24,906 nt of DNA from Prevotella sp. (GTDB lineage: Bacteria; Bacteroidota; Bacteroidia; Bacteroidales; Bacteroidaceae): NCBI GenBank assembly GCA_017442765.1, contig JAFRZC010000250.1, forward strand, positions 1-24,906, given 5' to 3'. The position numbers and the translations under genes are program-made. Positions within the stretch are counted from its first letter, which is position 1. Every line of letters starts with the position of its first letter. A model generated the notes under the pieces. It had not been told where the DNA came from and searched no databases. It saw only the letters and a program-made list of their open reading frames with translations. Shown piece after piece: positions 15,525-22,289 of the stretch.

Positions 15525-17663
15525 ATGAAAAGAGTTATTTTTTTCTTCATAGGTGTTGGTTTGGGCGTATCGTTATACGCCCAGACCAACTTTTCTGAGA
15601 AAGTCAACACGCTCATCGGTACGAAGGGCACGGGTCTCACCTCGGGCTATCTCTATCCCGGTGCCACCTATCCGCACGGCATGGTGCAGTTCACCCCGTC
15701 GTATTTCTGCAAGCAGGCGGGCTTTGTGGTCAACCAGAACAGTGGCGGGGGCTGCGAGCACATGGGTAACTTCCCGACCTTCCCGACGAAGGGCCGGCTG
15801 ACGGTCTCGCCCGATAAGATTCGCAACGCACGCATCAATGTCACGGAGGAAAAAGGCCATGCCGGCTACTACGAGGCGATGGTGCAGGACGATATAAAGG
15901 CTGAGCTGACCGTCACACCCCGCACGGGTATGGCTCGCTATACCTATCCGCAGGGCGAGGACTATGGCACGGTCATCATCGGAGCTGGTGTGGCTGCCAC
16001 GAAGATTACCGAGGCGGCAGTAGCCATTACCGCACCTAATCGTTGCGAGGGCTATGCCGACGGCGGCTACTTCTGTGGCATCCGCACACCCTATAAGGTT
16101 TACTTTGTCGCTGAGTTCGATGCCGATGCCGTCGAGACAGGCACATGGAAGCGCACGGTGCTCCATCCCGGTGCCACGTTTGCGGCAGGAGAGTATTCGG
16201 GTGTATATTTCACCTTCGACACCAGCGCGCGGAAAACCATACATTATAAGTTCGGCCTGTCATACGTCTCTGTAGAGAATGCCCGCGAGAACCTTCAGAC
16301 CGAGAATCCACAGTGGAGCTTCGATGCTGTCAGGCAGCAGGCCGAAGGCCGTTGGAACGACTATCTCTCGAAGATAGAAGTCACAGGCGGTACCGACAGT
16401 AGGCAGACGCAGTTCTATACGCATCTGTATCGTGCCTTTATTCACCCCAGCATCTTCAGCGATGTCAACGGTGAGTATATCGGTGCCGACTGGCAGCTGC
16501 ACAAGACCAATGCCGTGCAGTATTCGCAGTTCAGCAACTGGGATACCTACCGCACGCAGATACAGCTTCTGGCGATGCTGGAGCCCGACGTGGCCTCCGA
16601 CATCGTGCTGTCGCATCAGGACTTCGCCTTGCAGTCGGGTGGTTCGTTCCCGCGTTGGGTGCTGGCCAATGTTGAGACCGGCATTATGCAGGGCGACCCG
16701 TCGGCCATCCTTGTCAGCAATGCCTGGGCTTTCGGTGCCCGCAACTACGACCCGAAGCCGCTCTTCGAGATTATGAAGAAAGGTGCCGAGGTGCCCGGAG
16801 CCAAGTCGCAAGATGAGGAGACGCGCCCCCACCTGAAGCAATATCTGGAGAAGGGTTACATGAATGCCTCGATGCAGCTGGAATATACCTCTGCCGACTT
16901 CGCTATCGGACAGTATGCCCTCCATGCCGTCGGCGACGAGTTTGCCTCGTGGCGCTACTTCCACTTTGCACGCTCGTGGAAAAACCTCTTTAATCCCGAG
17001 ACCGGCTGGTTGCAGTCGCGTAACCCCGACGGCAGTTGGAAGCATCAGGGTGAGGACTGGCGCGAAGCCACCTACAAAGATTATTTCTGGATGGTGCCCT
17101 ATAACATCAAGGGGATTATCGATATCATCGGCGGTTGCGAAGAAGCTGAACGTCGCCTCGATGAGTATTTTCAACGGCTTGACGCAGGCTACGGTGACGA
17201 GTGGTTTGCCTCGGGCAACGAGCCCAGCTGGGGCATCCCCTGGGTGTATAACTGGACCGGCTCGCCCTGGAAGACGCAGCAGGTGGTGAACCGCACGCTT
17301 AACGAGCAGTATAAGGACAAGATTGACGGTCTGCCGGGCAACGACGACCTCGGCTCGATGGGTGCATGGTATGTCTTCGCTTGTCTTGGCCTTTATCCTG
17401 AGATTCCCGGCGTGGCTGGTTTCTCCGTGAACACACCTGTCTTCAGCAAGGCCGTCGTCCATCTGCCCAAGGCCGCCATCACCATCGAGGGAGGGTCGGA
17501 GAAGAACATCTACACCACCAAGCTCACGCTCAACGGCAAGCCCGTCAACGGCACATGGATACCCTGGGAGAGTCTGCAAAATGGTGCCACGCTCCGGTTC
17601 AGCACGTCATCCCGTCCTGACCGCAAATGGGGCACGGCAGAACTGCCCCCGTCGTATGAGTAA
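15525..17663 (+). CDS. GH92 exo-alpha-mannosidase, second paralogue with variant motifs
   Basis: A 712-residue protein. The start at 15525 gives a signal peptide (1-20, ending SLYAQ). The N-terminal sandwich opens KVNTLIGTKGTGLTSGYLYPGATYPHGMVQ. The probable acid is Glu514 in REATYKDYFWMVPYNIKGI. The base motif reads GNDDLGSMGAWYVFACLGLYPEIPG, with Asn606 where the upstream paralogue has Asp651, while Asp608 is kept. The +1-site pair is Asn565-Glu566 instead of His-Glu. These differences suggest a linkage preference other than alpha-1,2, for example alpha-1,3 or alpha-1,6, as an inference. The GNDD form also occurs in other GH92 proteins I recall, so it is not evidence of inactivity. It is co-transcribed with the first GH92 and followed 29 bases later by an unknown secreted protein. 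Confidence 0.92.
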   Translation: MKRVIFFFIGVGLGVSLYAQTNFSEKVNTLIGTKGTGLTSGYLYPGATYPHGMVQFTPSYFCKQAGFVVNQNSGGGCEHMGNFPTFPTKGRLTVSPDKIRNARINVTEEKGHAGYYEAMVQDDIKAELTVTPRTGMARYTYPQGEDYGTVIIGAGVAATKITEAAVAITAPNRCEGYADGGYFCGIRTPYKVYFVAEFDADAVETGTWKRTVLHPGATFAAGEYSGVYFTFDTSARKTIHYKFGLSYVSVENARENLQTENPQWSFDAVRQQAEGRWNDYLSKIEVTGGTDSRQTQFYTHLYRAFIHPSIFSDVNGEYIGADWQLHKTNAVQYSQFSNWDTYRTQIQLLAMLEPDVASDIVLSHQDFALQSGGSFPRWVLANVETGIMQGDPSAILVSNAWAFGARNYDPKPLFEIMKKGAEVPGAKSQDEETRPHLKQYLEKGYMNASMQLEYTSADFAIGQYALHAVGDEFASWRYFHFARSWKNLFNPETGWLQSRNPDGSWKHQGEDWREATYKDYFWMVPYNIKGIIDIIGGCEEAERRLDEYFQRLDAGYGDEWFASGNEPSWGIPWVYNWTGSPWKTQQVVNRTLNEQYKDKIDGLPGNDDLGSMGAWYVFACLGLYPEIPGVAGFSVNTPVFSKAVVHLPKAAITIEGGSEKNIYTTKLTLNGKPVNGTWIPWESLQNGATLRFSTSSRPDRKWGTAELPPSYE

Positions 17664-17692
17664 TACGGTCTGCGGGCTAATGAAAATTGAAA

Positions 17693-18463
17693 ATGAATAA
17701 TAAAAAATGTAGCCTTTTGTTGTTGTTGTTGCTGGCGGTTGCGCTGCCGGCGGCGGCAGGACCTGCAGATGTGGCGTTTACCAATGTCTATGCTCGTGCC
17801 GAGTGTTACCCGAGCGGCGCGGGTCAGGTCTATATGGTCAGCGACGACCCCGAGCCCATGCTGCGGGCAGAGATGGCTCAGACGACCGAGGCTAAGTTCA
17901 CCACAGGCTCTGACGGAAGCTATAAGTCCAATACCCGCTACTGGGCGACGTTGCAGGTGATTCCCGCTGAGGGCTACACCTGCGTCGGGGTCGTCAGCAA
18001 GCTCAGAGCCGACGGAAACTATACTGCCAGTGACTATTATGTTGGCAAACCTGTAGATGACAGCTCGCCCGATGACTCGCACAAGAACCAAATTGTCAGG
18101 TTCGACGAGGCGGACAATCACATGATGGACGCGCTCTGCAGTGAGGAGGTAGGAGGGCTGACCATCAATGTCAACACGATGAATACCCTGAAGGAAGTCA
18201 GCAACAGCAAGAATTTCGATGATCCCGAAAAGGTGGAGAAGGCCCGTATGGCTGCCCGTGAGAATCTGAGCGCGTGGCCGGATGAACCCAATGTGAAGCT
18301 GATAGTGCTCTTTGAGAGCCAGCGCCAGACCACTGGCGTACAGCCTGTTCCTGAAGAGCCCGCCAGCAGGCAGACACCCACCATGTATAACCTGGCAGGC
18401 CAGCGTGTGAGTTCGTCCTACAAGGGCATCGTCATCGTCAATGGTCGTAAGTATGTCAAATGA
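17693..18463 (+). CDS. Unknown secreted protein with sorting-domain-like C-terminus
   Basis: A 256-residue protein I cannot assign to a family. The ATG at 17693 is preferred; a TTG six bases upstream also opens the frame. A very hydrophobic signal peptide (1-22, seven Leu in a row, ending PAAAG) precedes a body of about 190 residues with three Cys. A polar linker around 210-228 follows (QPVPEEPASRQ). The tail MYNLAGQRVSSSYKGIVIV ends in GRKYVK and resembles the short C-terminal segment on many secreted Prevotella proteins, which is similar to type IX secretion sorting domains. No catalytic motif is visible. Its place between a GH92 and a GH130 gene suggests a glycan-binding or accessory role in mannan or N-glycan use, which is inference. 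Confidence 0.8.
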   Translation: MNNKKCSLLLLLLLAVALPAAAGPADVAFTNVYARAECYPSGAGQVYMVSDDPEPMLRAEMAQTTEAKFTTGSDGSYKSNTRYWATLQVIPAEGYTCVGVVSKLRADGNYTASDYYVGKPVDDSSPDDSHKNQIVRFDEADNHMMDALCSEEVGGLTINVNTMNTLKEVSNSKNFDDPEKVEKARMAARENLSAWPDEPNVKLIVLFESQRQTTGVQPVPEEPASRQTPTMYNLAGQRVSSSYKGIVIVNGRKYVK

Positions 18464-18503
18464 ATGAAAAAAGAATAGTTAGATTTCAAAAGTCAAAAAT
18501 AAT

Positions 18504-19643
18504 ATGAACAGATTGCATTTGAAGACAGGTATGGCAGTAGTGGGACTGCTGTTGTCGCTCAGTGTTAGCGCACAGCCGTTGGCTGGAAAAGAGTACAAAT
18601 GGGCATGGACGGGCTGGGAACGTCCTGCCGGAGTGAACCCGATTATCTCGCCCGACGCGGCGAGTGAGTTTTTCTGTCCGATGAAAAAAATCCCGATGAA
18701 ATGGGAAGAAAGTGACACTTTTAACCCTGCCGCGACCATTTTCGACGGCAAGGTGGTGGTGCTCTATCGTGCCGAGGACAATTCGGCCACGGGCATCGGC
18801 TCGCGCACATCGCGCATCGGCTATGCGTCGAGTGCCGACGGCCTGCATTTCACGCGCGAGGGAGCACCTGTGCTTTTCCCCGATGCTGGCGACGCAGAGG
18901 CCGAGAACGAGATCCCCGGCGGTTGCGAAGACCCGCGTGTGTGTATGACCGAGGACGGGCTGTATGTGATGATGTACACCCAGTGGAACCGCAAGCAGGC
19001 ACGTCTGGGCGTGGCCACGTCGCGCGACCTGCACCACTGGACCAAATACGGTTCTCCCTTTGAGAAAGCCTACGGTGGCAAGTTCGCGCATGTGTTCTCG
19101 AAGTCGGCCTCCATCGTCACGAAGATGAAGGGCGGCCGTCAGGTCATCGCCAAGATTAAGGGCAAGTATTGGATGTACTGGGGCGAGCAGTTCGTGAATG
19201 TCGCCACGTCGGACGACCTCATCAACTGGACTCCAATTCTCGATGAAAAGGGCGATTTTTTGAAGGTAATCGAGCCTCGTGCCGGCTATTTCGACAGTCA
19301 GCTGACCGAGTGCGGTCCGCCCGCCATCATGACCAAGCATGGCATTCTCCTCTTCTATAATGGTAAGAACGACGGCGGTGCTGACGGCGACAAACGCTAC
19401 ACGGCCAACTCCTACTGTGCCGGTCAGGTGCTGTTCTCGAAAAAAGACCCGACGAAGGTGCTCGACCGGCTCGACCGGCCTTTCTTCATTCCCGAGGCCT
19501 CGTTCGAGAAAAGCGGACAGTATCCTGCCGGAACGGTCTTTATCGAGGGGCTCGTGCCGTTCAAGGGGAAGTGGTATCTTTACTATGGCTGTGCCGACTC
19601 GAAGGTGAGTGTGGCAGTCTATACGCCGGGAAAGCAACGATGA
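18504..19643 (+). CDS. GH130 beta-mannosidase-type enzyme with signal peptide
   Basis: A 379-residue protein. Residues 1-24 look like a signal peptide ending SVSAQ, so it should act outside the cytoplasm. The five-bladed GH130 fold is recognised by FNPAATIFDGKVVVLYRAED (Asp92 is a catalytic-acid candidate), IGYASSADGLHF, GGCEDPRV (142-145), YTQWNRK, KYWMYWGE and the terminal GKWYLYYGCADSKV. GH130 contains cytoplasmic mannoside phosphorylases and exported hydrolases such as the beta-1,2-mannosidases BT3780 and BACOVA_03624. The signal peptide and the YRAEDN...GIG...TSR pattern favour the hydrolase group, as recalled. Phosphate-binding residues were not checked by alignment. It is the last gene of the GH92 operon, 40 bases after the preceding gene and just before a strong terminator. 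Confidence 0.88.
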   Translation: MNRLHLKTGMAVVGLLLSLSVSAQPLAGKEYKWAWTGWERPAGVNPIISPDAASEFFCPMKKIPMKWEESDTFNPAATIFDGKVVVLYRAEDNSATGIGSRTSRIGYASSADGLHFTREGAPVLFPDAGDAEAENEIPGGCEDPRVCMTEDGLYVMMYTQWNRKQARLGVATSRDLHHWTKYGSPFEKAYGGKFAHVFSKSASIVTKMKGGRQVIAKIKGKYWMYWGEQFVNVATSDDLINWTPILDEKGDFLKVIEPRAGYFDSQLTECGPPAIMTKHGILLFYNGKNDGGADGDKRYTANSYCAGQVLFSKKDPTKVLDRLDRPFFIPEASFEKSGQYPAGTVFIEGLVPFKGKWYLYYGCADSKVSVAVYTPGKQR

Positions 19644-19676
19644 GCCGATAGGGGTTCGCCAAATCAGCAAAAAGCA

Positions 19677-19721
19677 GGCCGAAGCGTTGAAACGAAATGT
19701 TTTTTAACGCTTCGGCCTTTT
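19677..19721 (+). terminator. Strong terminator of the GH92-GH130 operon
   Basis: GGCCGAAGCGTT (19677-19688) and AACGCTTCGGCC (19706-19717) form a perfect 12-pair stem with a 17-base loop, followed by TTTT. It lies 33 bases after the GH130 stop codon. Confidence 0.88.
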
Positions 19722-19817
19722 CGTTTAACACGGAGAATCGAAAATTTTGAAAAAAATGTTTTGAAACGGCAAATGACGCGAGTATTGGCGACTTTTCGCA
19801 AATCGCTGATAGTTAGG

Positions 19818-19854
19818 CTTATAGCCCCCATAAGGCCTATAAGCACTTATAAGT
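19818..19854. repeat. Palindromic flank module of the second array
   Basis: CTTATAG (19818-19824) pairs with CTATAAG (19837-19843). Next to it is the perfect ten-base palindrome ACTTATAAGT (19845-19854), whose centre lies 21 bases before the centre of the first array unit. The CCCCCATA segment corresponds to the CCCCATA stretch in front of the first array (10524-10530). Confidence 0.55.
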
Positions 19855-19862
19855 CCTGCCGC

Positions 19863-19967
19863 GAAACATATATCTCTCAGGTGCGAGACATATATGTTTC
19901 GGGTTGCGAAAGACCGTCTTTTACCCTGCGAAAGACCGTGTTTTGGAAGGTGAAACATATATGTTTC
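19863..19967. repeat. 22-bp-period palindrome array, copy 2
   Basis: Five dyad units start at 19863, 19885, 19907, 19929 and 19952, so steps are 22, 22, 22 and 23 bases. Three are of the type GAAACATATATGTTTC: 19863-19878, 19885-19900, and 19952-19967, the last a perfect 16-base palindrome. Two are of the type CGAAAGACCGTCTTTT (19907-19922 and 19929-19944). Dyad centres fall at 19870.5, 19892.5, 19915, 19937 and 19959.5. Bases 19890-19923 match 10635-10668 exactly in reverse complement. The role is unknown; regular spacing near two helical turns suggests a protein-binding array. Confidence 0.87.
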
Positions 19968-20012
19968 GCAAGAAAAGGGGAGTGAGGGGGGAGTGAAAGG
20001 GGAGTGAAGGGG

Positions 20013-20074
20013 CGGAAAAATGGTGTTTTCGCGTGCTAAAACGGTCGGGAAGCCCGACAGAAAGATTTAACATT
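20013..20074. repeat. Shared downstream module of the array element
   Basis: This segment parallels 10720-10779 downstream of the first array. GGAAAAATGG...GTTTTC and GCTAAAA correspond to GGAAAATGG...GTTTTC and the TTAGCAATAAAA region. CCGACAGA...TTTAACATT at 20054-20074 matches 10759-10779 at 17 of 21 bases. It contains a short hairpin, GTCGGG (20044-20049) with CCCGAC (20053-20058), followed by a T-rich tract only on the minus strand. Confidence 0.6.
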
Positions 20075-20263
20075 TCGCGTTTTCGAGCCTTGGAATTTAA
20101 GACAAATTAACAAGTCGGCCGCTGCCGGTGCCGGTCGCGTGTATATCCCTGCAAAGATGTAAAAATCTCTTCAAAATGTCAGAAAAAGCCCATTTCATCG
20201 CAATTGGTTCAATTTTAATTTATTTTTGTTCGATTTTTATATGCGTTTATGAAAGAATGTCGC

Positions 20264-20271
20264 TATCTTTG
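20264..20271 (+). promoter_or_regulatory. Bacteroidota-type -7 box (TATCTTTG) for the ECF sigma gene
   Basis: TATCTTTG matches the TAnnTTTG consensus of the Bacteroidota housekeeping sigma factor. It lies 20 bases before the ATG at 20292, giving a very short leader. A TTTG at 20225-20228 is too far away to be a normal -33 box, so that element is weak or absent. Confidence 0.65.
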
Positions 20272-20291
20272 CATCACCAAACCTGAATCTT

Positions 20292-20801
20292 ATGAATTTC
20301 GTATCATTCTATCAGACCTATTTCGAACAGTTGAGCCGCATGGCCAGTTGCTATCTGGGTAGCGAGGATGCCGAGGATGTCGTGCAGGATGTGCTGGCGT
20401 CATTGTGGGAGCGTCGCGAGGGATTGGCTTTCGTGGAGGACATGAAGTCGTATGTCTTTTCCTCCGTGAAGCACCGCTGCCTTGACTGGTTGAAGCACGA
20501 GAACTATAAGCACGAGTACTGTCGCCGCACCTTGGCGGGCCTGCATTCGGCCCTGCTGATGGAGATGCAGTCGAACCATTCGGCGACGTCGCAGTATGCG
20601 GAATACAATGAGATGGTGCGGTTGGTCGATATGGCCATCAGTAGGCTGCCTAACCGCTGCCGCGAGATTTTCCTGCTGAGCAGGAAGGATGGGCTCCGGT
20701 ATAACGAGATTGCCACCCGTCTGGGCATCTCGCAGAACACGGTGGAATGTCAGATGACCATTGCCCTGAAAAAGCTCCGCCAGTCGCTGAAGGTATCGTA
20801 A
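20292..20801 (+). CDS. ECF-family RNA polymerase sigma factor
   Basis: A 169-residue protein. Region 2 (about 5-75) contains DAEDVVQDVLASLWERRE and the DNA-melting segment SYVFSSVKHRCLDWL. Region 4 (about 108-165) has LPNRCREIFLLSRKDGLRYN and the helix-turn-helix NEIATRLGISQNTVECQM. This is the layout of the Bacteroidota ECF sigma group that usually works with a FecR-like anti-sigma factor and an STN-domain SusC. Neither is present here: the next gene is an SGNH esterase and both SusCs lack STN. The factor may therefore be controlled by its own expression or by a distant partner. It has its own -7 box. Its target promoters are unknown; the adjacent esterase and GH2 genes are candidates. Confidence 0.92.
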   Translation: MNFVSFYQTYFEQLSRMASCYLGSEDAEDVVQDVLASLWERREGLAFVEDMKSYVFSSVKHRCLDWLKHENYKHEYCRRTLAGLHSALLMEMQSNHSATSQYAEYNEMVRLVDMAISRLPNRCREIFLLSRKDGLRYNEIATRLGISQNTVECQMTIALKKLRQSLKVS

Positions 20802-20803
20802 TT

Positions 20804-20877
20804 AGGAGTTAAGGAGTTAAAGGAGTTAGGAAGTTAAGATGATAGTTTCGCCTATTCGCTAAACGCTAAACACTAAA
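20804..20877. repeat. Two short tandem repeats in the sigma-esterase gap
   Basis: Three copies of AGGAGTTA (20804-20811, 20812-20819, 20821-20828) and a degenerate fourth are followed by a 7-base tandem CGCTAAA, CGCTAAA, CACTAAA (20857-20877). An AGGAGTTAA also occurs at 1108-1116. The AGGAG cores look like Shine-Dalgarno sequences but are 60 or more bases from the next ATG. Confidence 0.7.
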
Positions 20878-20895
20878 CATAAAAATCAAGACACA

Positions 20896-22281
20896 ATGAA
20901 AAAGCTGACAGTTTTGTTTTTTGCCGCCGTTTTCATGGCTTCCGCATCGTTTGCCCAGCAGGTGGCCCCGTTCAAGGCCGGCGACCGTGTGGCATTTGTA
21001 GGTAACAGCATCACCGACGGTGGCCATTACCATTCCTATATATGGCTCTACTATATGACGCACTTCCCCATGCAGCGCATGTGGATGGCCAACTGCGGCA
21101 TCGGCGGTGACACGGCAGAGAATATACTCGCACGTCTCGACGGCGACGTGTTTGCCAAGCGGCCCAACGTCATCACGCTGACCTTCGGCATGAACGACTC
21201 GGGCTACTTCGAGTACAACGGCGACAACCCCGAGGCTTTCGGCAACAAACAGGTGGCGAAGTCGCGTGAGAATTTTCTGAAGATTGAAAAACGGCTGAAG
21301 GAACTGCCCGACACGCGGATGGTGATGATCGGCACCTCGCCCTACGACCAGACCTCGACGTTCAACGATAACATCTTCAAGAACAAGAACAACTACATGC
21401 AGCGCATCATCGCCTTCCAGGACTCTGCCGCGCGGGCTAACGGCTGGGAGATGGTGGACTTCAACCAGCCCATGGTCGACATCAATGCCCGTGAGCAGGC
21501 AAAGGACCCGAAGTTTACGCTGATAGGCAATGACCGCGTGCATCCCGACAACGACGGGCACATGGTGATGGCCTACCTCTTCCTGAAGGCTCAGGGCATG
21601 GCCGGCAAGAAGGTTGCTGACGTAGTGGTGGACGCAAAGTCGAAGAAAGTCCTGACCGCAGAGAACTGCGAGGTGACCGCCCTGCAGAACAACCGTGGCG
21701 AGGTGAGCTTCGACTATCTGGCCGAGGCGCTGCCCTATCCGCTCGACACCATCGCTCACGGCTGGGGTATGAAACGCCCGCAGGCCGACGTGGTGAAGCT
21801 GGTGCCCGAGTTCATGAAGGAGATGAACGATGAGCATCTGACCGTGCGCGGACTGAAAGGGCAGTACCGCCTGCTCATCGACGACGTGCTCATCGACACG
21901 TTGACCGCAGAACAGCTCGGTGCAGGCATCAACCTGGCCACCTACCGCCATACTCCGCAATACGCGCAGGCTTGCGCTATTATGGCACTCAACGAGGACC
22001 GCTGGGAGATAGAGCGGAAATTTCGCGACTATGCGTGGCTGCAATATGACTTTTTCATGAAGAAGGGGCTGCTCGACGTGAACGACGAGCATGCCGCCGA
22101 GGTGTTCCGCGAGGGTGAGAAAAACGACGGATGGGTGCGTGCGCGGCGCGACCTCTACGACAAGATGATTCACAAGGAGGTCCGCGACATGTACACCGAT
22201 CAGATGGATATGATAGTAAAGAGAATCTACGAGATGAACAAGCCGCAGACACGTCATGTGATACTGGAGAAAATAAAATAA
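20896..22281 (+). CDS. Secreted SGNH/GDSL hydrolase with C-terminal extension
   Basis: A 461-residue protein with a signal peptide (1-21, ending ASFAQ). The SGNH blocks are complete: block I VAFVGNSITDGG with nucleophile Ser38, block II GIGGDT (Gly71), block III TFGMND with Asn100, and block V DRVHPDNDGH with Asp213 and His216. The esterase domain thus ends near residue 235. A further 225 or so residues (KGQYRLLIDDVLIDTLTAEQ, then an alpha-helical, charged tail) have no domain I recognise. Such enzymes usually remove acetyl groups from polysaccharides, but the substrate cannot be read from sequence. Its stop codon is only eight bases before the GH2 start, so the two are co-transcribed, probably together with the ECF sigma gene. 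Confidence 0.9.
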   Translation: MKKLTVLFFAAVFMASASFAQQVAPFKAGDRVAFVGNSITDGGHYHSYIWLYYMTHFPMQRMWMANCGIGGDTAENILARLDGDVFAKRPNVITLTFGMNDSGYFEYNGDNPEAFGNKQVAKSRENFLKIEKRLKELPDTRMVMIGTSPYDQTSTFNDNIFKNKNNYMQRIIAFQDSAARANGWEMVDFNQPMVDINAREQAKDPKFTLIGNDRVHPDNDGHMVMAYLFLKAQGMAGKKVADVVVDAKSKKVLTAENCEVTALQNNRGEVSFDYLAEALPYPLDTIAHGWGMKRPQADVVKLVPEFMKEMNDEHLTVRGLKGQYRLLIDDVLIDTLTAEQLGAGINLATYRHTPQYAQACAIMALNEDRWEIERKFRDYAWLQYDFFMKKGLLDVNDEHAAEVFREGEKNDGWVRARRDLYDKMIHKEVRDMYTDQMDMIVKRIYEMNKPQTRHVILEKIK

Positions 22282-22289
22282 TATACATT

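Larger units (their letters stand above)
19722..20291. other. Long intergenic region before the ECF sigma gene
   Basis: I see no gene in this stretch. Its left half holds the second palindrome array with flanking modules (19818-20074). The right half (20075-20291) is AT-rich leader DNA interrupted by a GC-rich patch at 20114-20138 containing tandem GCCGGT units, and it ends with a -7 promoter box. Short frames crossing the array encode low-complexity peptides and have no family resemblance. Confidence 0.75.

Noticed and set aside
16260..17579. A long minus-strand open frame (439 codons) opposite the second GH92 gene
   Set aside because: It is the antisense of a well-supported GH92 gene, and no family motif is visible. 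GC-rich codon use commonly opens antisense frames here.
17687..17692. TTG as the start of the unknown secreted protein
   Set aside because: An ATG two codons later gives the same signal peptide and is the more likely start.
18486..19670. A 394-codon minus-strand open frame opposite the GH130 gene
   Set aside because: It is antisense to a gene with clear GH130 motifs and ends in repeat-like sequence, with no recognisable domain.
19664..19985. Short open frames across the second palindrome array
   Set aside because: They read through palindromes and the terminator in both directions and give low-complexity peptides with no ribosome binding site.
20866..22257. A 463-codon minus-strand open frame opposite the SGNH gene
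   Set aside because: It is His/Val/Leu-rich, typical of antisense translation, with no signal peptide or motif. The + strand gene has complete catalytic blocks.
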